Source: JANRKF01 sp964519595
GTDB lineage: Bacteria > Pseudomonadota > Alphaproteobacteria > Rickettsiales > SXRF01
Length of the DNA stretch: 35,179 bases
Direction: 5' to 3'
Assembly: GCA_964519595.1 (NCBI GenBank)
Contig: CAZFJN010000019.1
Location: 1 to 35,179, forward strand
Shown piece by piece: positions 24,353-31,265 of this stretch; within the stretch, counting starts at the first letter, position 1; the number at the start of each line of letters is the position of its first letter. A program made the position numbers and the translations under genes. The notes under the pieces are model-generated. The model was given only the letters and a program-made list of their open reading frames with translations. It was not told where the DNA came from and ran no database searches.

Positions 24353-25207
24353 CTATTTTCCACCTCCCAGCGAATGCACATAAATAGATAATTGTTTGAT
24401 GGTTTCATCAGGCAGGCGCGTATCCCAGTTTGGCATTACGCCATGACGTGGATTAGCAATCTGCTGCATTATGCTGGCTTTATCATCGCCATAAAGCCAG
24501 ATTGCATCAGCCAGATTCGGCGCGCCAAATTCTCTTCCGCCTGTACCTTCCGCGCCATGGCAGGAAGCGCAGTTAGTTGCAAACAGCGCCGCTCCTTCCT
24601 CATTAGCCGCGCCTTTTGCGGAAAGAGAAAGTAAATGCGCGGTTATTTTTTCAATTTCCTCGCGTTTTAGCATTCCGCCAAAGGCCGGCATTTGTGATGT
24701 GCGCTCGTTTTTGTGGCCTGAACGGACGCCGACTTTCAATGTGTGATAAATATCTTCGAGACTGCCGCCCCACAGCCAGTCATCATCATTAAGATTCGGA
24801 TAACCGCGTCCACCCGCTGCGCCAGTGCCGTGACACGCCGCGCAGTTTTCCTTGAACATGGTTTTTCCGCCGGCGACGGCGAAGGCATAAAGCTCAGGAT
24901 TTTGTTTAATTTCGGCCAGCGATTTTTCTTTTATTTTTGCCGCGAATTCGCCGCGGATCTTCGCTATTTCTTCCTGTTCTGTGGCTAATTTCTTATGCGA
25001 AGTCCATTCGAGCGCGCCTTTACTATTGCCGGAAATGGTAGGCCAGGCAGGATAGACAATCCAGTAGCCAACCGCCCAGATACAGGTGATTGCAAATACA
25101 ATCAACCACCAGCGCGGCGCTGGAAGATTAAGCTCTTTAATGCCGTCCCACTCATGGCCAGTGGTTTCTGCGCCGGATTCTTTATCAATGTCTTTTTTAT
25201 CAGTCAT
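24353..25207 (-). CDS. ccoP: cbb3-type cytochrome c oxidase diheme subunit III
   Basis: A 284-residue subunit with a membrane anchor near residues 33-53 (WWLIVFAITCIWAVGYWIVYP) and two periplasmic cytochrome c domains with heme motifs CAACH (within FKENCAACHGTGAAGG) and CASCH (within FATNCASCHGAEGTGG). Axial Met candidates are in SQMPAFGG and GVMPNWDTRL. It receives electrons from soluble cytochrome c or bc1 and passes them to CcoO. Its start overlaps ccoQ by 8 bp. Confidence 0.96.
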   Translation of the reverse strand: MTDKKDIDKESGAETTGHEWDGIKELNLPAPRWWLIVFAITCIWAVGYWIVYPAWPTISGNSKGALEWTSHKKLATEQEEIAKIRGEFAAKIKEKSLAEIKQNPELYAFAVAGGKTMFKENCAACHGTGAAGGRGYPNLNDDDWLWGGSLEDIYHTLKVGVRSGHKNERTSQMPAFGGMLKREEIEKITAHLLSLSAKGAANEEGAALFATNCASCHGAEGTGGREFGAPNLADAIWLYGDDKASIMQQIANPRHGVMPNWDTRLPDETIKQLSIYVHSLGGGK

Positions 25208-25355
25208 TATCTATCTCCTCCACCAGCGGAATTTCAGCATAGCTTTGCATTTTTTCTTTTACGCTCGGACGATAAGTGCGATATGCGACATAAAGGAAGA
25301 ATGTGAAAAAAAATATCAGGCTGGCAACAGCTGCATATTCATAGATAATGCTCAT
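25200..25355 (-). CDS. ccoQ: cbb3-type cytochrome oxidase subunit CcoQ
   Basis: A 51-residue protein with a single membrane helix (AAVASLIFFFTFFLYVAYRTY) followed by YRPSVKEKMQSYAEIPL, the usual CcoQ arrangement of helix, Y-R-P and an acidic tail. CcoQ stabilises the oxidase. The start overlaps the ccoO stop by 4 bp (ATGA), and the stop overlaps ccoP by 8 bp, so ccoO-ccoQ-ccoP remain tightly packed, unlike other junctions of this locus. Confidence 0.92.
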   Translation of the reverse strand: MSIIYEYAAVASLIFFFTFFLYVAYRTYRPSVKEKMQSYAEIPLVEEIDND

Positions 25356-26083
25356 TTTATGCCCTCCTGCCGGAGCTGATAATCTTTAATATCCGCCAGC
25401 GTTCCCAGTGTTTGCAGATAAGCAACCAGCGCATCAATTTCTGAAACAAAATGTTTCTGACCATCAAAATCACGGATATTTACTTTGTTGCCATAACGAG
25501 CATTAAGGCCGGCAGAATCGCTATCAATATGCGCCTGCGCCATCGCGTCATTATAGGCATTTTCGATCATCTCCTCACTATAAGGAACGCCTACGGTTTT
25601 ATAGGCTTTCATCAGCTGGCCGATTTTGTTTATATCCGCGGCGTGGTTCATCATGAAGTGGTAGGAAGGCATGATAGATTCCGGCACAACATCACGCGGG
25701 CGGATGAGATGCGCCGTATGCCATTCATCGGAATATTTTCCGCCGACTCGCGCCAGATCCGGCCCGATGCGCTTGCTGCCCCAGAGGAAAGGATGATCAT
25801 ACATGCTTTCCGCCGCCAGCGAATAATGGCCGTAACGCTCAACTTCATCACGCAGTGGACGAATCTGCTGGCTGTGACATGATGAGCAATTTTCTCGAAT
25901 ATAAATTTGTTGACCAGCCAGCTCCAGCGGCGTAAGTGGCCGCATACCGCTGACTTTCTCAATGGTAGTTTCAATACGAAATAGCGGCACAATTTCTACT
26001 AGCCCGCCAATCGAAATCGCCACCAGTGAAAATACCAGCAGCAGAATAGAATTTTTTTCGAGTTTTTTATGATGATTAAGCAT
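25352..26083 (-). CDS. ccoO: cbb3-type cytochrome c oxidase monoheme subunit II
   Basis: A 243-residue subunit with an N-terminal membrane helix (SILLLVFSLVAISIGGLVEIVP), then PLFRIETTIEKVSGMRPLTPLE. The heme c site is CSSCH (YIRENCSSCHSQQIRPL), with RYGHYSLAAESMYDHPFLWGSKR and GPDLARVGGKYSDEWH typical of CcoO. The axial Met candidate is in SIMPSYHF. Normally it follows ccoN directly; here 593 bp with an opposing toxin gene lies between. It has no recognised promoter of its own, so expression probably depends on read-through from ccoN. Confidence 0.96.
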   Translation of the reverse strand: MLNHHKKLEKNSILLLVFSLVAISIGGLVEIVPLFRIETTIEKVSGMRPLTPLELAGQQIYIRENCSSCHSQQIRPLRDEVERYGHYSLAAESMYDHPFLWGSKRIGPDLARVGGKYSDEWHTAHLIRPRDVVPESIMPSYHFMMNHAADINKIGQLMKAYKTVGVPYSEEMIENAYNDAMAQAHIDSDSAGLNARYGNKVNIRDFDGQKHFVSEIDALVAYLQTLGTLADIKDYQLRQEGIK

Positions 26084-26129
26084 AGCGAAACTCGTTGTGG
26101 TTTTTGAAAATGTTGATTACAAAAAATAT

Positions 26130-26540
26130 ATGTCTATCAAGAAACACCCTCATTCTGGACAAATAGTTATTTGCAATTTTGCAGGATATATTGTTCCTGA
26201 AATTGTCAAACGCCGTCCTGTGGTTGTGATTTCTCCAAAACCACGACAACCTTCTGGATTGTGCGCGGTGATTCCACTCAGCACTACTGAACCGAGAATT
26301 ATAGAGCCGCATCATATCCGCATTGCCATGCCGCAAGAAATTGTTCGGATCGCGCATTTTTCTACAGAATGTTGGGCAAAATGCGATCTTGTTTATACGG
26401 TTTCTCTGGCTCGAATCGACCTCATTCGATTGGGACGCAATAAAGAAGGTGCGCGACAATATAGCTATGCCAGAGTTGATGAAAATGCGCTGGAATCTAT
26501 TAGAAGCGCGGCTATTTTTTGTCTGACTGGCAGAGCTTGA
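26130..26540 (+). CDS. PemK/MazF family endoribonuclease toxin between ccoN and ccoO
   Basis: A 136-residue protein with the PemK/MazF fold signature: SGQIVICNF, KRRPVVVISP, LCAVIPLSTTEP and CWAKCDLVYTVSL. Family toxins cleave mRNA at short sites. I take the ATG at 26130; a GTG at 26097 is the alternative. No antitoxin gene adjoins it, as is often the case for this longer, solitary subtype. It is antisense to the oxidase operon, so ccoN read-through transcripts would be complementary to its mRNA and could silence it, or the reverse. Confidence 0.85.
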   Translation: MSIKKHPHSGQIVICNFAGYIVPEIVKRRPVVVISPKPRQPSGLCAVIPLSTTEPRIIEPHHIRIAMPQEIVRIAHFSTECWAKCDLVYTVSLARIDLIRLGRNKEGARQYSYARVDENALESIRSAAIFCLTGRA

Positions 26541-26565
26541 CTTTTGTATCCATTTTGGATACAAT
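26537..26565 (+). promoter_or_regulatory. Sigma70-like promoter with palindromic operator
   Basis: -35 TTGACT (26537-26542) and -10 TACAAT (26560-26565) with a 17-bp spacer. The spacer and -10 are covered by a perfect palindrome, TTGTATCC then ATTTT then GGATACAA (26544-26564), so a dimeric repressor could block it. It overlaps the end of the MazF-like gene and points toward the 3' end of ccoN; there is no plus-strand gene downstream. Confidence 0.45.
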
Positions 26566-26569
26566 GACG

Positions 26570-26663
26570 AGGTCATCTCCGCAGTCCTTGCGGTTGCGTC
26601 GAGACTCAAGACCTCTTCGGAGGCCACCGCGCCAACAGGCGATAACCAAGCCCGCGCGCGGTG
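26570..26663. repeat. Structured intergenic element after ccoN
   Basis: About 95 bp of G+C-rich DNA with nested inverted repeats: GAGGTC/GACCTC around CCGCA/TGCGG, followed by an 8-bp stem CACCGCGC (26625-26632) with GCGCGGTG (26656-26663). It may be a palindromic repeat family member or a short structured RNA. Confidence 0.45.
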
Positions 26664-26671
26664 CATTTTTT
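26625..26671 (+). terminator. Terminator-like hairpin and T run
   Basis: An 8-bp stem (CACCGCGC/GCGCGGTG) with a long loop is followed by six T at 26666-26671 on the plus strand. It lies about 100 bp after the promoter-like sequence at 26537. On the minus strand it could instead act as a 3' stem of ccoN mRNA. The loop of 23 nt makes it a weak candidate. Confidence 0.3.
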
Positions 26672-26676
26672 CTTCT

Positions 26677-28125
26677 TTAGGCATGAACTGCCTCCTTGCT
26701 GCATTCACATGCGTTGCAGTTGCGGCTACATGCGGTGATGGTTTTGTAACAATTATAAACCATGATCAGCATTCCGGTCAGATAGAGCAACCCACCAACG
26801 GCGCGGATTATGTAGTAAGGATACATCGCGTCTACCGTCTCCACGAAGGAATATTCAAGAAATCCCATTGCATCATAAGCCCGCCACATCAGCCCCTGCA
26901 TGATGCCGGCAACCCACATCGCGGTTATGTATAGAACAATGCCGATAGTCGCCACCCAGAGATGAATATTCACCAGCCGCATGGAATATAATTCCTTTTT
27001 TTTCCACAATCGCGGCACAAGATGATAAATTGCCCCGAAGCTGATAAAAGCAACCCAGCCAAGCGCGCCGGAATGGACATGACCAATGCCCCAATCTGTG
27101 TAATGCGAGAGAGAATTAACCGCCTTGATCGACATTAGCGGCCCTTCAAAAGTACTCATGCCGTAAAAGGCCAGCGCCACAATCATGAAACGTAAAACCG
27201 GATCATCACGCAGCTTGTTCCAGGCGCCGGATAGAGTCATCACGCCGTTGATCATGCCGCCCCAGCTCGGCATCCACAGCATGATCGAAAAAGTCATGCC
27301 CAAAGTTTGCGCCCAGTCGGGCAGAGCGGTATAAAGCAGATGATGCGGCCCGGCCCAGATATAAATAAAAATCAGCGACCAGAAATGCAAAATGGAAAGC
27401 CGATATGAATAAACCGGACGATTGGCGCGTTTAGGAATGAAATAATACATGATGCCAAGAAATCCGGCGGTTAGGAAAAAACCAACCGCATTATGACCAT
27501 ACCACCATTGAATCAAGGCGCTTTGCACACCTCCCCAAACCGGCACGCTCTTGGCACTCAGCCCTGAAACAGGAATGCTCAGGCCGTTAACCAGATGCAA
27601 AACGGCAACCGTGGCAATGAAGGACAGAAAAAACCAGTTAGCGACGTAAATATGCGGCTCGGCGCGTCTGGCCAGCGTCATCAGAAATATCAGCAGATAT
27701 GCGACCCACACGGCAGTAAGCCATAAATCAGCATACCATTCCGGCTCAGCATATTCCTTGCCCTGCGTGATTCCCAGCACATAGCCTGCCGCTGCCATGA
27801 CGATAAAAGCCTGATAACCCCAGAAAGTAAAATTCGCGAGCTTGTCGTTCCACAGCCGCGCGCGGCAAGTACGCTGTACCACGAAATATGAGGTGGCAAA
27901 TAATACGCTACCGCCAAAAGCAAAAATCACTCCGGAAGTATGAACCGGACGCAGGCGGCCAAAAGTGAAAAAAGGCTCAAAATTAAGCGCCGGAAAAGCC
28001 ATCTGCAAGGCAATCAGCAAACCAACCAGCATTCCCACCACCCCCCAGAACAAAGCGGCAATGGTGAATTTTTTGACGATCTCGTCGTTATAAACCGGAT
28101 TATAAGCTGGAGCGGTTTTTTCCAT
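26677..28125 (-). CDS. ccoN: cbb3-type cytochrome c oxidase catalytic subunit I
   Basis: A 482-residue heme-copper oxidase subunit with twelve expected membrane helices. Heme and copper ligands are recognisable: the low-spin heme His in RPVHTSGVIFAFGG, the CuB His with cross-linked Tyr region in QWWYGHNAVGFFL, YIWAGPHHLLYTALP for the His pair, and DWGIGHVHSGALGWVAF for the heme His pair. It reduces O2 with high affinity under low oxygen. The start ATG at 28125 is preceded by GAGGAAAT; the upstream in-frame start lacks a ribosome site. An FNR-like box lies 94 bp upstream. The C-terminus is Cys-rich (CSRNCNACECSKE), which is unusual and might bind metal. Confidence 0.96.
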   Translation of the reverse strand: MEKTAPAYNPVYNDEIVKKFTIAALFWGVVGMLVGLLIALQMAFPALNFEPFFTFGRLRPVHTSGVIFAFGGSVLFATSYFVVQRTCRARLWNDKLANFTFWGYQAFIVMAAAGYVLGITQGKEYAEPEWYADLWLTAVWVAYLLIFLMTLARRAEPHIYVANWFFLSFIATVAVLHLVNGLSIPVSGLSAKSVPVWGGVQSALIQWWYGHNAVGFFLTAGFLGIMYYFIPKRANRPVYSYRLSILHFWSLIFIYIWAGPHHLLYTALPDWAQTLGMTFSIMLWMPSWGGMINGVMTLSGAWNKLRDDPVLRFMIVALAFYGMSTFEGPLMSIKAVNSLSHYTDWGIGHVHSGALGWVAFISFGAIYHLVPRLWKKKELYSMRLVNIHLWVATIGIVLYITAMWVAGIMQGLMWRAYDAMGFLEYSFVETVDAMYPYYIIRAVGGLLYLTGMLIMVYNCYKTITACSRNCNACECSKEAVHA

Positions 28126-28211
28126 ATTTCCTCGTAAAATCCTCAAATAAAACATCAAATAAAGCAAAACTCTTACCAATAAATAATCTAATCGGCAAAA
28201 ATCAAGCTGCG

Positions 28212-28225
28212 TTGATCTAGGTCAA
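28212..28225 (-). promoter_or_regulatory. FNR/FixK box upstream of ccoN
   Basis: TTGATCTAGGTCAA matches TTGAT-N4-ATCAA with one mismatch, a form known from alphaproteobacterial cco promoters. A -10-like TAGATT at 28190-28185 is at class II spacing. It should switch on the oxidase when oxygen falls. Confidence 0.72.
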
Positions 28226-28316
28226 GAGTTCTGAATTTATTGCAGAATTTACCATTGTTGACGCTATCCCACGCCTCATACTTGAATTATTAACAAGAAA
28301 TAAATATAATGGCAAA

Positions 28317-30506
28317 ATGAGTAACCAAACCCCTAAAATATCACGCGAAGAGAAAATTGCTGCTTTAAGCAAAATATTATCTGACCAAAATCGGATAGAT
28401 TTTGCAGACAATGTTTCCGAAGAACAGAAAGCATCACTGCAGCAATGGTTTATTGAGTCATTGGTAGATATTATACCAGATAGCACGGATGAAAGGCGGC
28501 GCAATACCGCGGCACGTTTCATTCTAGATAATTTACCTGTTGTGTTACATGCAGATATTATAAATGAGACACCTCCTATTGCGTGGCTAGATGAGCAAAC
28601 TCTTGCCCTGCAAATAAACAGAGGTTCGACAAAAAATTTTACAGATCAGCTCAATGACGCGTTGAATAAAGCAACCAACGAGCAACCACAAAAAGATGGT
28701 GAAATCATTGTTGCGGAAACAGATTCAGCAAGAGCAGAAAAAGGTGAAAAACCAAGAAAACGGCAGCTCAACAAAAGTGGGCGTGCATTATACGACCCTC
28801 AAACAGAAGACTTGCCAGACTATGCAAGAAAGCATAGCAGTAAAGATTTAGCTTACTTTGCAAGAATGCGCCTTGGCAGCGTTAATTATGAAGGGCTTGA
28901 TACCAATGAATTTGAAAATACCACATTGCTATCACAAAATAAGTACGAAACAATTCTGGAAAAAGGCGGTGGAAGATGGTTGTGGGAATATTTACATAAT
29001 TATCTAATAAGCGATGAAGCACTCGCCAAAAAAGATCCAGTCCGCTGGTTTCGGGATATATGTGTAATCTGTGGTTGTTCTACTACAACCTTGGGAAAGC
29101 TTACAGAATATAGCCAACAAGTCTGGTCGGGAAAACAAAACACGCCAGACCGCTACAGCAAAACAGTGCTTAAAGCACTACGCGAAGCTTTATCCATCTA
29201 TAATACAAGGCCAATAAGATCAGGGCATGGAAGAAATACTGGTAATGGTATGGGATATACCATACCAGAAGGTTCGTTGTTTGGGTTGCCGGTGGTTGTG
29301 CAAGAAATTGATGGGAAAAAAACCACCATAATTGACGCGCAAGTGATTGAGGATATATTAAAAAAACTGTTTGTTGAACACATCGCTACACCAGATGGAA
29401 CAGTGCAGAAAATTTATCACTACGGCCAGCTCTTTGAACCTGCCCACACATTGCAACAAATTAAACAAATTTCCGATTCGTGGCGGCAAGGTAAACTCAC
29501 CCGCGCGGAAGTTATGGCGGCGAATCCTATCAAAGGTGATAGCAAGATGCGCCATATTTTGCGATATTATCTTTATTTAAATAACTCATTGGAATATAGT
29601 CAAATAAATGTATTTCTAAACGAAGAATCTTTTACAAACATCGCCGCCTTATGTACCACTCTTGAGCAACTAAATAAAGATAAATGGCATATAGAAAAAG
29701 AGGTGTTTGCTGCTCAGATAGAATCACTACGTTGGTTACCAGCCAATAAAACCAGCTTATTTCATACTGGTAAAAAACGCCCAACCGACACTGCATGGGA
29801 ATTTGCCAAACATCACCACAATGGAGAAGTTGGCAACCTGCTTGCCACATACAGAACAGCTCGTGGCTATGTACGTAATGAGCTAGCAAAACGGCTAAGC
29901 ATCAGCAAAAATAATATTCAGCAACATGAAGATGGGGAGCGAAGCGGAAATACAACCATCAACCGTGCGCTTTCCGAAGAGAGTACAAAGAGCGGAAAAT
30001 TAACAGGCAATAAGCGCATGATCACAGTAAATGGTGTTAAGCAGCTTGAAAATATGTGGTTGCTGCCCACTGAGCCAAATGATTCAAACAGAATCCGCCC
30101 TGATGTGTTACAATATCTGCAAAACAAACAATTTGAAACTGACATTCCAAACCCTGCCGAGCATTGGATGAACTCGCTGGAAGTGTTAAATAATTTAGAA
30201 AAAACTAAAGTTACAAGAAAATTGATAAAATCACTGAGAAAGCCACATGAAAATCCCTTGTTACCAATCATCCAAGAAGCCGTTGCACCATATGAGAAAG
30301 AACCACTGCCGTTAATTAATCTTGGCGATCAGGAATATCTGGTTAAACGCAGCGAAAATGGCGAGATATTCTTTCAGACATCAGATTTAGAGCGTCTATG
30401 TTCATGGTTTCTTGAGCATCAGAAACAAGCTAAAGGCCATATGTGGCAAAGAAAATTAACGCAAGCCCATTTAACGCCATCCCAAAGCGGCCAATACCGC
30501 ACATAA
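28317..30506 (+). CDS. Large hypothetical protein with two HTH-like segments
   Basis: A 729-residue protein that I do not recognise. Residues 245-292 (WFRDICVICGCSTTTLGKLT, then WSGKQNTP) and 506-548 (LLATYRTARGYVRNELAKRL, then IQQHEDGERSG) both look like XRE-type helix-turn-helix units, suggesting DNA binding. Residues 140-160 are strongly basic. There is no signal peptide, membrane segment or nuclease motif. The coding DNA is visibly more AT-rich than the oxidase genes, consistent with acquisition. The last 25 codons run antisense through the 3' end of the TauE/SafE-like gene, so the natural C-terminus was probably lost on insertion. It shares the ccoN upstream region in divergent orientation. 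A phage, plasmid or defence-type regulator is conceivable but unsupported. Confidence 0.7.
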   Translation: MSNQTPKISREEKIAALSKILSDQNRIDFADNVSEEQKASLQQWFIESLVDIIPDSTDERRRNTAARFILDNLPVVLHADIINETPPIAWLDEQTLALQINRGSTKNFTDQLNDALNKATNEQPQKDGEIIVAETDSARAEKGEKPRKRQLNKSGRALYDPQTEDLPDYARKHSSKDLAYFARMRLGSVNYEGLDTNEFENTTLLSQNKYETILEKGGGRWLWEYLHNYLISDEALAKKDPVRWFRDICVICGCSTTTLGKLTEYSQQVWSGKQNTPDRYSKTVLKALREALSIYNTRPIRSGHGRNTGNGMGYTIPEGSLFGLPVVVQEIDGKKTTIIDAQVIEDILKKLFVEHIATPDGTVQKIYHYGQLFEPAHTLQQIKQISDSWRQGKLTRAEVMAANPIKGDSKMRHILRYYLYLNNSLEYSQINVFLNEESFTNIAALCTTLEQLNKDKWHIEKEVFAAQIESLRWLPANKTSLFHTGKKRPTDTAWEFAKHHHNGEVGNLLATYRTARGYVRNELAKRLSISKNNIQQHEDGERSGNTTINRALSEESTKSGKLTGNKRMITVNGVKQLENMWLLPTEPNDSNRIRPDVLQYLQNKQFETDIPNPAEHWMNSLEVLNNLEKTKVTRKLIKSLRKPHENPLLPIIQEAVAPYEKEPLPLINLGDQEYLVKRSENGEIFFQTSDLERLCSWFLEHQKQAKGHMWQRKLTQAHLTPSQSGQYRT

Positions 30507-31074
30507 ATTTTTGCCATTTTCTTGCCAGCAGCGCTGCGCTGAAGCTGGCGGTTAGCAATGCCGGAATTGTACCAAGCACAAACAGCCACATTGCCAGCAT
30601 TCCGGCCAGCGGATTGGCGAGGGTTGCTGCCATCATCAGTGCGGCATAGATGAGGCCGCAGGGCATGAAGCTCATCAGAATTCCGCGCAGAAAGCCATTT
30701 TCCGATGCGCGGCCGGGTAGTTTATGTTGATTCGGCATAATCGCGCTGAATATAAATAACAAGCTTGCTGCTAACATAGCAATTGTTGAGATAGCAGGCC
30801 AGTAAACGGAAGCAGCGATCTGCCGCCCTAGCAATGCCGCGCCAAAGCCCAAAGCGCCGTAAGTTAGAAACCGTCCGCAATGATATTGCCATTGCGCCGC
30901 CGCGCTGATCCGCCTGCCGCAACCGCCGCCACATGCCGTCTGGCAAGCCACCACAGGACCGCACATAACCAGACAATGAGTCAGGCTTCCCATCAGCCCG
31001 CCCAGAAAAAACACAGCAAAGAAACTACCATGCTGTGAAAAAACCAAAGAACAATGTGCCAGTAATAAATCCAT
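30430..31074 (-). CDS. TauE/SafE-like (UreH-type) membrane protein
   Basis: A 214-residue protein with about six membrane helices. It has the family motif FFLGGLMGSLTHCLVMCGPVV, a loop rich in Cys and Gly (CQTACGGGCGRR) and a second half with MSFMPCGLIYAALMMAA containing the repeated CG. Such COG2836 proteins are regularly linked to cbb3 assembly clusters and are thought to move metal or sulfur compounds. I choose the ATG at 31074; a GTG at 31140 lies in the four-hairpin repeat and is unlikely. A consensus FNR/FixK box lies just upstream. The last 77 bp are overlapped by the opposing large ORF. Confidence 0.85.
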   Translation of the reverse strand: MDLLLAHCSLVFSQHGSFFAVFFLGGLMGSLTHCLVMCGPVVACQTACGGGCGRRISAAAQWQYHCGRFLTYGALGFGAALLGRQIAASVYWPAISTIAMLAASLLFIFSAIMPNQHKLPGRASENGFLRGILMSFMPCGLIYAALMMAATLANPLAGMLAMWLFVLGTIPALLTASFSAALLARKWQKFMCGIGRFGMALNGLALIFFATYGL

Positions 31075-31111
31075 AGATGCGAAGAATGTATAATCCAGTA
31101 ATCGCAATGCC

Positions 31112-31125
31112 TTGATTTTTATCAA
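31112..31125 (-). promoter_or_regulatory. Consensus FNR/FixK box upstream of the TauE/SafE-like gene
   Basis: TTGATTTTTATCAA is a perfect match to TTGAT-N4-ATCAA. A -10-like TATACA at 31092-31087 puts the predicted transcript start only a few bases before the ATG at 31074, so the mRNA may be almost leaderless or translation may start slightly downstream. Confidence 0.7.
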
Positions 31126-31128
31126 ATC

Positions 31129-31252
31129 ATACTGTTTCACAATCTATTGCGTAGCAATAGATTGTGAGTCTCGCCCGCTACGCGGCGGGAAACCGGTGCT
31201 TTCGGCACACGGTTTCCATACCAATTCTACTTCATAGAAGTAGAATTGGTAT
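31129..31252. repeat. Four-hairpin dispersed repeat, copy 2
   Basis: The same 124-bp element as at 17676-17799, in the same orientation. The only differences are A31139 (G in copy 1) and T31165 (C in copy 1), which pair in hairpin 1. It follows the stop codon of the minus-strand ATPase gene by 13 bp and ends 3 bp before the FNR box of the TauE/SafE-like gene. Confidence 0.92.
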
Positions 31253-31265
31253 CAGAATTTTCTGC

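Noticed and set aside
26570..26663. Integron attC site
   Set aside because: The stem-loop lacks the paired core GTTRRRY/RYYYAAC boxes and no integrase or cassette array is present.
26076..26708. 210-codon minus-strand frame spanning the ccoN-ccoO gap
   Set aside because: It runs antisense through the clear PemK/MazF-like gene and through the palindromic segment; no ribosome site and no family-like composition.
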